Source of the DNA: JAQIBY01 sp046546095
GTDB taxonomy: Bacteria > Bacteroidota > Bacteroidia > Bacteroidales > ML635J-15
Direction of reading: 5' to 3'
Assembly (NCBI GenBank): GCA_046546095.1
Contig: JBKGYK010000002.1
Location: 14,020-78,019 of the forward strand
DNA length: 64,000 nucleotides
Shown here: piece by piece, positions 16,323-24,467 of the stretch
Numbering within the stretch: the first letter of the stretch is position 1
Layout: each line of letters begins with the position of its first letter
Notes under the pieces: generated by a model
Told to the model about the DNA's origin: nothing
The model's database searches: none
Seen by the model: only the letters and a program-made list of their open reading frames with translations
Program-made: the position numbers and the translations under genes

Positions 16323-17553
16323 AATATTTATTCTTGCACTTTTTATCGGAAGTAACTTATATTTCCTTGATACATCCCTGACCCTGTTCAATTTGCTATA
16401 TGCAGGTCTGATTGTTGGCTTACCTGTAATGGCAATGAAAAAAGGATTTTCTGAAAATGTCATTAAATTCTACTTTTTGTTGTTTATCCAGTTTGTCATT
16501 TATGTGGTTTACTTTGTTTGGGGGAATTCCCACGGTCTGGAAGCTGTCAAGGATCTGTTTTACTCCATGATTTTTCTTGTTCTGCTGATATGGCTATATT
16601 GGTTAGTAAAAATCCATGGACTGAAAGTGTATCATGTCATTTATAAAACATTGTTTTTCTTTTTGATTCTCATGTGCGCGATTGTTATTTTTGAAATGAT
16701 TACCGGGTTGCATTTACCCGCACATTCGGAGGAACTTAAGTTCGCATTCGTGCCAACTGCCTTTTTTACCAATCCCAATGATCTGAGTGTGGCAGCTGTG
16801 ATGATTTTTGCCTTTGTGTTTTTCTGGGCAGGATTGAGAAAGGATCGGGCAATACAGGTCGTGAGCCTTATCATTACGGCTTTTATCGTTTTTGTTACCT
16901 TGTCAAGATTGTCAATGTTTGTTTTTCTGATTTATGTAATATCATATCAGCTCGTAAAGCTGAATTACATCAGACTATTGGTCTCCGCATCACTACTACT
17001 CCTAGTCTTGCTTGTAAGCACTCTCCTGATTTATAATGTGCCAGATATTCAGGTCAGGAATCCGGTTGTTCAGCGTTCCTTATCACGCGTAGTCAGCGTT
17101 CAGGAATTTAATGAACAGGCCCACGGCGCATCCTCAGCAAATAAAAGACTGGAGGTCTGGAAAAAAATCCTGTCAAATCCGGAAGATCATATCATAGGAC
17201 ATGGCTGGGGTGATCATACACAATTCCTGCATCGGGAGGTCGGTGTGGAAATGAACAGCATGCATTCATATTTACTCGAAATGATTTACAATGTTGGTAT
17301 TTTGGGGATACTGCCCCTTATCCTCTTCTTTATTTCTATCCTTGTTATTGCTGCCTTATTATCCAATAATTCTGTTATCGCCAGATATGCGTTCATCCAT
17401 ATTCTTCTTTTACTCTTACTGACAAATGTCCCCTCTGGAGTAATTCGCTTTCCTTTGATCTGGTTTATTATGACATTGCCTGTAACATTACTACTTTTGC
17501 ATCCACATGTGAATACCCAACAAATAGTAAAGAAACACACCCATGAACAGTAA
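16315..17553 (+). CDS. O-antigen polymerase/ligase-like membrane protein (Wzy type)
   Basis: From the ATG at 16315 (412 residues; ATG at 16306 is an equal alternative, and translation is coupled to the upstream stop). About ten hydrophobic helices surround a large outer loop (about residues 235-325). The loop contains SSANKRLEVWKKIL and HGWGDHTQFLH, a pattern of Wzy/WaaL proteins (Arg and His in the main periplasmic loop). Together with the Wzx and Wzz-like genes it completes a Wzy-dependent assembly route. Polymerase is preferred over ligase because of the neighbouring Wzx and Wzz, but both belong to the same superfamily. Confidence 0.82.
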   Translation: MIRIFILALFIGSNLYFLDTSLTLFNLLYAGLIVGLPVMAMKKGFSENVIKFYFLLFIQFVIYVVYFVWGNSHGLEAVKDLFYSMIFLVLLIWLYWLVKIHGLKVYHVIYKTLFFFLILMCAIVIFEMITGLHLPAHSEELKFAFVPTAFFTNPNDLSVAAVMIFAFVFFWAGLRKDRAIQVVSLIITAFIVFVTLSRLSMFVFLIYVISYQLVKLNYIRLLVSASLLLLVLLVSTLLIYNVPDIQVRNPVVQRSLSRVVSVQEFNEQAHGASSANKRLEVWKKILSNPEDHIIGHGWGDHTQFLHREVGVEMNSMHSYLLEMIYNVGILGILPLILFFISILVIAALLSNNSVIARYAFIHILLLLLLTNVPSGVIRFPLIWFIMTLPVTLLLLHPHVNTQQIVKKHTHEQ

Positions 17554-18646
17554 GTATATTTGTCATCTCACCAGCGTTCATCACCGACTTGATACCAGGG
17601 TTTATTATAAAGAGATACTGAGCCTAAAAAAGCATTTCGACAAAGTGGCTTTTATCGTGGCTGATGGTCTTGGTAATGATCGTACCAAAGAGGATATCGG
17701 AATTTTTGATGTTGGTAAAGAAAAATCCCGGATTAAAAGGATTTTGCACAGCCCGCAAAGAATATATCGTAAAGCACTTGAACTGGATGCAGATGTTTAT
17801 CATTTCCATGATCCCGAACTGATGATCATCGGAAGAAAACTGTTGCGCAAAGGCAAAAAAGTAATATATGATATCCACGAGGATGTCCCGCAACAACTCA
17901 TGGGGAAACCTTATCTTAACAGGCAAGTGAGGCCTGTAATCTCAGGCATGCTACGCAAATTTGAAAACAAACATGCTGCCCGGTATACAGCACTTATTAC
18001 TGCCACCCCGAAAATAGCAGAACGCTTTTTGAAAATCAATCCGGATACCTTTGTCATAAACAACTATCCGAAAAAGAATGAATTGTTTTCATCAGCCGCT
18101 AATCTGCCAAAGAAACATCAGATTTGTTATGTGGGAGTAATTACCCGTATCCGGGGCCTTCTTCAGCTTGTCGATAGTCTTGTATATAGCGATGTGAAAC
18201 TTTTGCTTGCAGGACGATTTGAAAGTAAGGCATTTGAAGAAGAACTTAAAAGCAGGCAGGGATGGAAAAATGTTGATTATATCGGTCAGGTGGATAGAAA
18301 AGAACTGGCCGGAATAATGTCTGAATCCAAAGCAGGCATGGTGACGTTTTTGCCTTATCCCAACCATGTTGATGCACAACCCAACAAAATATTTGAATAT
18401 ATGTCAGCAGGACTTCCCGTCATAGGTTCCGACTTTGAATTGTGGAAACAGATTATCGCCGATAACAATTGTGGTGTCTGTGTTAACCCGGCTTCTCCTG
18501 AAGAAATTGCAAAAGGAATCAATTCAATTGTTAATTCAGAAGAAAAAATGAACCTTTATGGAAAAAATGGCCGCCGTTTGATTGAAACTACCTATAATTG
18601 GGAAGCCGAAGAAGTGAAATTGAATAATATTTATAAAGAACTATGA
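17543..18646 (+). CDS. Glycosyltransferase family 4
   Basis: A 367-residue GT-B enzyme. HLTSVHHRLDTRVYYKE opens the acceptor domain, YHFHDPELM is a conserved element of this subgroup, and the C-terminal donor domain has NKIFEYMSAGLPVIGSD in the nucleotide-sugar pocket. It overlaps the Wzy-like gene by 11 bases and the wecB homologue by 4 bases. Related enzymes add hexoses or ManNAc-type sugars to surface glycans; the specific sugar cannot be told. Confidence 0.9.
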   Translation: MNSKYICHLTSVHHRLDTRVYYKEILSLKKHFDKVAFIVADGLGNDRTKEDIGIFDVGKEKSRIKRILHSPQRIYRKALELDADVYHFHDPELMIIGRKLLRKGKKVIYDIHEDVPQQLMGKPYLNRQVRPVISGMLRKFENKHAARYTALITATPKIAERFLKINPDTFVINNYPKKNELFSSAANLPKKHQICYVGVITRIRGLLQLVDSLVYSDVKLLLAGRFESKAFEEELKSRQGWKNVDYIGQVDRKELAGIMSESKAGMVTFLPYPNHVDAQPNKIFEYMSAGLPVIGSDFELWKQIIADNNCGVCVNPASPEEIAKGINSIVNSEEKMNLYGKNGRRLIETTYNWEAEEVKLNNIYKEL

Positions 18647-19713
18647 TGAAAATTTTGACAGTTGTTGGTGCCAGACCGCAGTTTGTTAAAGCTGCTGTTG
18701 TCAGCAAATCGATACAGAAACAGCCGGAAATCAGGGAAGTGGTTTTGCATACAGGACAGCATTACGACCATAAAATGAGCGGTGTGTTTTTTGAACAAAT
18801 GCAAATCCCTGCTCCGGAATACAATCTCGATATCAATCAAATGTCTCATGGAAAAATGACAGGCAGAATGCTCGAGAAAATCGAAGACTGCCTGATGAGA
18901 GAAAAACCTGATCTTGTTCTGGTCTATGGTGATACAAACTCCACCCTGGCTGCTGCTTTGGCCGCAAAAAAAATGCACATAAAAATTGCACATGTAGAAG
19001 CAGGCTTGCGATCTTTTAATGATAAAATGCCTGAAGAAATCAACCGCATTCTGACAGACCGTATGAGTGACTTGTTGTTTTGCCCTACAACGCATGCAAT
19101 CGACAACCTGAAAACCGAAGGTTTTAATCAGTTTGATAAGAAGATACTGATTACCGGAGATGTTATGTATGATGCGGCACTCTATTTTGCAGAATATGCA
19201 AAAAAACCGGATGGTGATATACCTGAAAAATATGCACTCGCCACTGTCCATCGTGCTGAAAACACGAATGATCCGGAAAGGCTTGCCGGGATATTTAAAG
19301 CCTTGCGTGAGATTGCAGGGGAAGTCCCGATTGTTTTGCCTCTGCATCCCGGAACAAAAAATATTGCCGAAAAGTTACAAATAAATTTCTCCGGGCTGAC
19401 CATCATCGAACCGGTCAGCTATTTTGAAATGATATATCTTCTGCAATCAGCAGACTGTGTTTTTACCGACAGTGGAGGGATGCAGAAAGAAGCTTTTTTC
19501 TTTGAAAAACCCTGCATTACTTTGCGTGAAGAAACGGAATGGGTAGAACTGGTAGAGCATGGATATAACAAGCTGGCCTGTAATTCCTCCGAAGATATCC
19601 TGACGGCTTATCACAATTTTGTGAAAAACCCACCGCTGTTTGACAAAAAAATGTATGGAGAAGGAAATGCGGCTGAAATTATTGTTGAGGCTCTGCTGCA
19701 AAATATGAAATAG
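18643..19713 (+). CDS. wecB: UDP-N-acetylglucosamine 2-epimerase (non-hydrolysing)
   Basis: A 356-residue protein with all the usual blocks: VVGARPQFVKAA, VYGDTNSTLAA, HVEAGLRS, PEEINR, ATVHRAENT, LPLHPGTK and FTDSGGMQKEA. It interconverts UDP-GlcNAc and UDP-ManNAc and so supplies ManNAc, or ManNAcA if a dehydrogenase is encoded elsewhere. No wecC-type dehydrogenase lies in this cluster, so free ManNAc or a product made with a distant gene is expected. The ATG lies within the overlap with the upstream GT4. Confidence 0.95.
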   Translation: MMKILTVVGARPQFVKAAVVSKSIQKQPEIREVVLHTGQHYDHKMSGVFFEQMQIPAPEYNLDINQMSHGKMTGRMLEKIEDCLMREKPDLVLVYGDTNSTLAAALAAKKMHIKIAHVEAGLRSFNDKMPEEINRILTDRMSDLLFCPTTHAIDNLKTEGFNQFDKKILITGDVMYDAALYFAEYAKKPDGDIPEKYALATVHRAENTNDPERLAGIFKALREIAGEVPIVLPLHPGTKNIAEKLQINFSGLTIIEPVSYFEMIYLLQSADCVFTDSGGMQKEAFFFEKPCITLREETEWVELVEHGYNKLACNSSEDILTAYHNFVKNPPLFDKKMYGEGNAAEIIVEALLQNMK

Positions 19714-19716
19714 AAT

Positions 19717-20628
19717 ATGGATAAACTCCCTTTTATACCCGTATTTGTTGTCGGTGCACCGCGCTCCGGTACACACCTGCTGGCAACAAGCCTGCTTGAA
19801 AATATGGATTGTGTTTACCGCAATGAAATCAATGAATTCTGGAAATCTTCTCATCCCTTCCTGAAAACCGATATCATCCCGGAATCAAAAGCCGGCGCTA
19901 AAACAATCAGGAAAAAGCGCAGACAAATTGCCAGAGTGATGGCTGACAATGGAAATAAACCAATATACCTGGAGAAAACCGTATCCAACGCTTTGCGATT
20001 GCCCTACCTGCGACGGATTTTTCCCGAAGCCATATTCATTCACATTATCAGAGACGGGCGTGCATCTGCCTATTCTATCCGTAAACAGTATTATGGCAAC
20101 ATAAAAAAAATCACACAGTTTGATACCGGTGATAAAGAAAAAGACGGCAGGTTGAATAACATGTGGGTGGAAATCAAAAGACGCCTGACAAAAGGATTTA
20201 ACCCGATTTTGTTTATTACCGGCTTCCGACGATACTGGAAAACCGGATTGCTGAGCCTCGGAATACTGAAATTCTCAACCTGGGGACCGAGATATCCGGG
20301 ATTTGAATACAAATCCGGATTGCTGTCTCCTATACAGCTTGCAGGTGATCAGTGGCTTACCCTGGTGTCTGCCGGCAAAAATTATTTCAATACACACGAT
20401 AATGATAACTCCCTTATTGAGTGCCGGTATGAAGAATTGCTGAAAAATCCGGATGAAGAGCTTGACAGAATCATCCGCAGAATACATGAAAAAAATCTGG
20501 CCGGAAAACCAAAACACAATATCATGAATGATACGCCAGTTGATTCTTTTGATGCACTGTCACCTGATGAAAAGAATGAATTGAGCAATATCATCTCATC
20601 CATGCAAAAATACCTGGGATATGAATAA
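19717..20628 (+). CDS. Sulfotransferase family protein
   Basis: A 303-residue soluble protein. FVVGAPRSGTHLLA (PAPS 5'-phosphosulfate loop, G13-H20) and FIHIIRDGRASAYS (the 3'-phosphate binding element) define a PAPS-dependent sulfotransferase. Inside a polysaccharide cluster, 3 bases after wecB and overlapping the next GT2 by 8 bases, it most likely sulfates the repeat unit or a lipid-linked intermediate. PAPS synthesis genes are not in the window. The target position is unknown. Confidence 0.87.
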   Translation: MDKLPFIPVFVVGAPRSGTHLLATSLLENMDCVYRNEINEFWKSSHPFLKTDIIPESKAGAKTIRKKRRQIARVMADNGNKPIYLEKTVSNALRLPYLRRIFPEAIFIHIIRDGRASAYSIRKQYYGNIKKITQFDTGDKEKDGRLNNMWVEIKRRLTKGFNPILFITGFRRYWKTGLLSLGILKFSTWGPRYPGFEYKSGLLSPIQLAGDQWLTLVSAGKNYFNTHDNDNSLIECRYEELLKNPDEELDRIIRRIHEKNLAGKPKHNIMNDTPVDSFDALSPDEKNELSNIISSMQKYLGYE

Positions 20629-21637
20629 GTATGAATTAGTAAGTGTTGTCATCCCCTGCTATAATGAGGAGAGGTTTATCGCAAATTGTCTTGATTCCGT
20701 GATCCGAAATGACTATCCCGACAATTATCTCGAGATATTTGTGGTTGACGGAATGAGCAGCGATCATACAGCGGAGATTGTCAGAAAATACGAAGAAAAA
20801 TATCCCTTCATCCATTTGCTCAAAAATGAACATCGTATCGTGCCTTATGCTCTGAATAAAGCAATCGCCAAAGCAAAGGGCAGCTATATCGTGCGCATGG
20901 ATGCTCATTCCGAATATCCTGATGATTATATTTCTACCTTGATTGCATACCACAAAAAGCTCAATGCTGATAATGTGGGCGCCGCCTGGGATATCGTCCC
21001 GGCCGGTAATACCTTAATTGCCAGAGCCAATGCCTGGTCCACCGCTTCGCCTTTTGGGGTAGGAAATGCAATGTATCGCCTGAATTCAGACGGGATTAAG
21101 GAAGTGGATACTGTGCCGTTTGGTTGCTATAAAAAGGAACTCTTTGACAAAATCGGTGATTTCGACCGCGACCTGAAACGAAATCAGGATGATGAATTCA
21201 ATGCTCGCCTGATCCAAAACGGTGGTAAAATATACCTGCTGCCTTTCCTGAGAATCCGTTATTCAGCACGGGAAAACTTCAGAAAATTGCTGAAAATGTT
21301 CTATCAGTATGCCCTGTACAAACCACTGGTCAATAAAAAACTTAAACATCCCGCCACAATCAGGCAGTTTGCTCCCCCGGCTTTTGTGCTCTACCTGCTG
21401 GTACTTCTGATCGCACTGGTCCTTGGTTTCTACCCCCTGGCATTCTCTGTTCCCATCCTGTTGTACCTTGTATTGTCCCTGGTTTTTAGTGTTAAAGCAG
21501 CAGTGAAAAATAACGATATCCCGGCAATCTTAATCCTGCCTTTTGTGTTTTTTGGCATTCACCTGAGTTATGGCCTGGGCTACTTTGCCGGTATGCTAAA
21601 ATGGTCTGTGATGCCTCCTCCTTTAGTTGAAAAATAG
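20621..21637 (+). CDS. Glycosyltransferase family 2, ExoA-like with C-terminal membrane helices
   Basis: A 338-residue protein. VSVVIPCYNEERFI opens the GT-A domain, VRMDAHSEYP carries the DxH-type metal motif seen in ExoA-like enzymes, and RNQDDEFNARL is the catalytic-base segment. About three hydrophobic helices fill residues 245-330. Succinoglycan ExoA-like enzymes act at the membrane on lipid-linked saccharides. It is the last gene of the overlapping cluster and is followed by 227 bases without genes and a terminator. Confidence 0.88.
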   Translation: MNKYELVSVVIPCYNEERFIANCLDSVIRNDYPDNYLEIFVVDGMSSDHTAEIVRKYEEKYPFIHLLKNEHRIVPYALNKAIAKAKGSYIVRMDAHSEYPDDYISTLIAYHKKLNADNVGAAWDIVPAGNTLIARANAWSTASPFGVGNAMYRLNSDGIKEVDTVPFGCYKKELFDKIGDFDRDLKRNQDDEFNARLIQNGGKIYLLPFLRIRYSARENFRKLLKMFYQYALYKPLVNKKLKHPATIRQFAPPAFVLYLLVLLIALVLGFYPLAFSVPILLYLVLSLVFSVKAAVKNNDIPAILILPFVFFGIHLSYGLGYFAGMLKWSVMPPPLVEK

Positions 21638-21864
21638 TCTTTCTGCAGGCTATGGCGCCCGGGCGGTGTCCGTTTCCTATCTGTTGTGCTGCAGGCTTTT
21701 TTCAGCACGCACAGCAGGATCCTTCTCCGGCGGCTATGCTGTTGCGGCTGAAAAATAAGCCGGCAACCCAACAGGATATCCAACTTCCACCTGGCGCTGG
21801 CATGATCTGTCCCACTGACCTGTATTCACAACATAAGTCTATACCTGCAAACTGGCAGCAAAGA
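21638..21864. other. Gene-poor spacer after the polysaccharide cluster
   Basis: No credible gene was found. Possible frames here have no family resemblance and atypical composition (many Pro, Gln and His codons). The stretch is richer in G+C than its surroundings and holds short CTGCAGGCT-type repeats (around 21646 and 21691). It may be a decayed repeat or remnant. Confidence 0.4.
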
Positions 21865-21898
21865 AAAAGCCGAAACCACTTTTTGGGCTTCGGCTTTT
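21865..21898. terminator. Bidirectional terminator between GT2 and rny
   Basis: AAAAGCCGAA (21865-21874) pairs with TTCGGCTTTT (21889-21898), with an A-run on one side and a T-run on the other, between convergent genes. Confidence 0.8.
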
Positions 21899-21936
21899 GT
21901 CATGTAGTATTTAATCAAACAGGTAAACCTGTTGTT

Positions 21937-23472
21937 TTATTTTGCATAATTCACTGATCTGGTTTCCCGGATAACAGTAATTTTTACCTGCCCGGGGTAG
22001 GTCATTTCATCCTGAATTTTCTGAGCAATTTCATTGCTGATGTTGGTGGCCTCCTGGTCAGTGACTTTTTCGCTGCCTACAATAACGCGGAGTTCGCGAC
22101 CTGCCTGTATGGCGTAGGTCTTCGTGACACCCGGGTAGGAGAGTGCAAGCGATTCAAGCTCTTTCAGACGTTTGATGTATGATTCAACCACTTCACGACG
22201 GGCACCCGGACGGGCACCTGAGATGGCATCGCATACCTGGATAACCGGGGCGATAAGACTTGTCATTTCTTCTTCATCATGATGAGCACCAATGGCATTG
22301 ACAATCTCCGGCTTTTCCTTGTACTTTTCTGCCAGTTTCATGCCCAGAATGGCGTGTGGCAACTCCGGCTCATCGTCGGGTACCTTGCCGATATCATGCA
22401 GGAGACCGGCGCGCTTGGCATGTTTGGGATTAAGCCCCAGTTCTGATGCCATAATTGCAGACAAATTGGCTACTTCCCGCGAATGCTGCAACAGGTTTTG
22501 CCCGTAGGATGAGCGGTATTTCAACCGTCCTATCATGCGTATAAGCTCCGGATGCAACCCGTGAACACCCAGGTCAATGGCTGTACGATTGCCCGTTTCG
22601 ACAATTTCTTCTTCAAGCTGCTTTTTGGTTTTGCTTACAACTTCTTCAATCCTTGCCGGATGTATGCGGCCGTCAATGATGAGTTGATGCAAGGCAAGAC
22701 GAGCAATTTCGCGGCGAATCGGGTCAAAAGCAGAAAGAATGATGGACTCCGGTGTATCATCAACGATGATTTCAACACCTGTGGCAGCCTCAAGTGCACG
22801 GATGTTACGTCCTTCACGACCAATGATGCGACCTTTGATTTCATCATTTTCAATGTGAAATACTGAGACAGCATTTTCTATCGCAGTTTCCGTAGCAGTA
22901 CGCTGCACTGTTTCAAGTACAAGCTTCTTGGCCTCTTTGTTGGCTGTCATTTTAGCCTCATCAATGATTTCATTGATGTAAGACATGGCTTCAGTTCTGG
23001 CTTCATCCTTGAGCGAACTGATAAGCTGCTGCCTGGCCTCATCGGCACTTAGTCCGCTGAGAGTTTCCAGTTGTTTTACCTGCTCATTGTGAATTTTCTC
23101 CAGCTCCTGACTCCGCATTTCCACACGTTCAAGCTGCATGTCAAGATTCTTCCTGACAGCTTCATTCTCCTTACGCTTGCGATTGAGGTCTTCCATCTTC
23201 TGAGAAAAACTCTGCTCCTTCTGATTCAACCTGTTTTCTGAGGCTGAAATCCTGGCATTTTTCTCATTGATGTATTTCTCGTGTTCCGATTTTAACTGAA
23301 GGAACTTTTCTTTGGCCTGAAGAATCTTATCCTTTTTGATTACATCACCTTCTCCTTTGGCCTCTTCAATTATCTTATTTCGCTTCTTGGCCAGAACACT
23401 GTCCCACAAATAGTATGATATAAGTGCTCCTGCGGCCAGGGCTACTACGCCTGTTATTACAAATGGTAGCAT
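21937..23472 (-). CDS. rny: Ribonuclease Y
   Basis: A 511-residue protein: N-terminal membrane helix (3-22), long coiled coil (30-200), KH RNA-binding domain (GRIIGREGRNIR at 214-225) and HD hydrolase domain with HD at 359-360 (AGLLHDIGK). This is the complete domain order of RNase Y, the membrane-attached endoribonuclease that starts mRNA decay and processing. The length is normal for the family. It lies downstream of zapA and the putative 6S RNA on the same strand, an arrangement I recall from other Bacteroidota. Confidence 0.96.
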   Translation of the reverse strand: MLPFVITGVVALAAGALISYYLWDSVLAKKRNKIIEEAKGEGDVIKKDKILQAKEKFLQLKSEHEKYINEKNARISASENRLNQKEQSFSQKMEDLNRKRKENEAVRKNLDMQLERVEMRSQELEKIHNEQVKQLETLSGLSADEARQQLISSLKDEARTEAMSYINEIIDEAKMTANKEAKKLVLETVQRTATETAIENAVSVFHIENDEIKGRIIGREGRNIRALEAATGVEIIVDDTPESIILSAFDPIRREIARLALHQLIIDGRIHPARIEEVVSKTKKQLEEEIVETGNRTAIDLGVHGLHPELIRMIGRLKYRSSYGQNLLQHSREVANLSAIMASELGLNPKHAKRAGLLHDIGKVPDDEPELPHAILGMKLAEKYKEKPEIVNAIGAHHDEEEMTSLIAPVIQVCDAISGARPGARREVVESYIKRLKELESLALSYPGVTKTYAIQAGRELRVIVGSEKVTDQEATNISNEIAQKIQDEMTYPGQVKITVIRETRSVNYAK

Positions 23473-23550
23473 AAATTATTTATTTTTAAGTGTTAACATT
23501 AATTATCATTTATTTATTATTCTCGCTTCTAGTATATATTAAACAAAAAA

Positions 23551-23747
23551 AGCCCGTATTGTTCTTCAAGTTATAGAAACCCCTGTTTCTACATGGGTGG
23601 AGCTGCCACACTACATCTGACGTCCACTGTCCGCCGAAGCGGAACCACTGAACTTGTCAGCGGGCGAGGCCTGCCATCAGCAATGCGAGCCTGGCTCCAA
23701 TAACAATAGTGTTGAGTCACATAATCTTTAAAGAACGAATACGGGCT
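23551..23747 (-). ncRNA. ssrS: Structured ncRNA between zapA and rny, probable 6S RNA
   Basis: The ends form a long closing stem: 23551-23566 pairs with 23731-23747 (16 bp, one bulged base). The apex carries a CCGC-UUCG-GCGG hairpin (minus-strand RNA) enclosed by a CUGAC/GUCAG stem (23617-23621 with 23656-23660), leaving a large open centre. On the minus strand the 3' end runs into TTTTTTGTTT, an intrinsic-terminator tail, which fixes the strand. Size (197 nt), rod shape with central bubble and position directly downstream of zapA all fit 6S RNA, which mimics an open promoter and holds the housekeeping RNA polymerase. The sequence itself does not show a universally conserved signature, so the name rests on shape and synteny. 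Confidence 0.72.
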
Positions 23748-23775
23748 AAAGACTTAATTTTTTATGTAAAGAACG

Positions 23776-24078
23776 TTACGCTTCTGATAAATAAGAGCTC
23801 ATTGTAAAATTCAAATCCCGCAGGTCCTCCAGCACCGGTGTCAGATCATTCTGATGCTGAGCGTCAAGTGCCTGAACCGCCACATTCAGACTGGCCATTG
23901 CCAGATAATCCTGCTCATCTTTATTTTTCAAACCAAGGTTTTTGAATTGATTGGTAATATCATTCAGCATCTGGGCTGCTTGCCTCAGCGTTTGCTCAGA
24001 TTGGCTGTCATCCCGGTTGATTTTGATCTTATAATCCCGGTTTGAAATACTTACCTTTATGCTCAATTCTTCTTCCAT
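23776..24078 (-). CDS. zapA: Cell division protein ZapA
   Basis: A 100-residue protein with an N-terminal beta/alpha head (LSIKVSISNRDYKIKI) and a long C-terminal helix, the shape and length of ZapA, which crosslinks FtsZ filaments at the division ring. It lies 9 bases downstream of the coiled-coil gene, and the putative 6S RNA starts 28 bases after its stop. The same zapA-6S neighbourhood is known from Proteobacteria. Confidence 0.88.
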   Translation of the reverse strand: MEEELSIKVSISNRDYKIKINRDDSQSEQTLRQAAQMLNDITNQFKNLGLKNKDEQDYLAMASLNVAVQALDAQHQNDLTPVLEDLRDLNFTMSSYLSEA

Positions 24079-24087
24079 TTGTGTGTG

Positions 24088-24405
24088 TTATATCTTATTT
24101 ATCAGAGCTATACAGTTGTCAATTTCCCGTATTAATGTATTTATCTGTCCCTTCGATTCTTCTTTCGTCTCTCTATTATTTAACGTACTTGTGAGCTTTT
24201 TTGTTTCCAGCTCATATGTTAAATTTTCGATTCTTTTTCTTAACTCTGTGTTTTCAAGCTTTATGCTGTTAATCCTTTCCGTCAGTTCATGGTTCTTGTT
24301 TTTTTCTTCATTATATGCCGCATACAGCCGGGCCGATTTACTCCTCAGTGATGAGATGATATCTCTGGTTTCTTTTAATTTATCACTATCGGTATTGGCT
24401 GTCAT
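24088..24405 (-). CDS. Small coiled-coil protein upstream of zapA
   Basis: A 105-residue, highly charged protein that is almost wholly predicted coiled coil (heptads from about residue 8 to 75, SLRSKSARLYAAYNEEKNK). It has no signal peptide. The gene pairs with zapA (9-base gap), and coiled-coil partners such as ZapB are known for ZapA, so a division-related role is plausible. I see no diagnostic motif, so the function is inferred from context only. Confidence 0.72.
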   Translation of the reverse strand: MTANTDSDKLKETRDIISSLRSKSARLYAAYNEEKNKNHELTERINSIKLENTELRKRIENLTYELETKKLTSTLNNRETKEESKGQINTLIREIDNCIALINKI

Positions 24406-24467
24406 CGTATTCTGATCATTTATTTACAAAAATAGTGGAAATTTCAGTTATTTAAAAGATATTTGCA

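Noticed and set aside
18631..19347. 238-codon minus-strand frame
   Set aside because: Antisense to wecB, whose motifs are all intact.
21652..21957. 101-codon plus-strand frame after the last GT2
   Set aside because: Low-quality composition, runs through the bidirectional terminator and into the rny 3' end.
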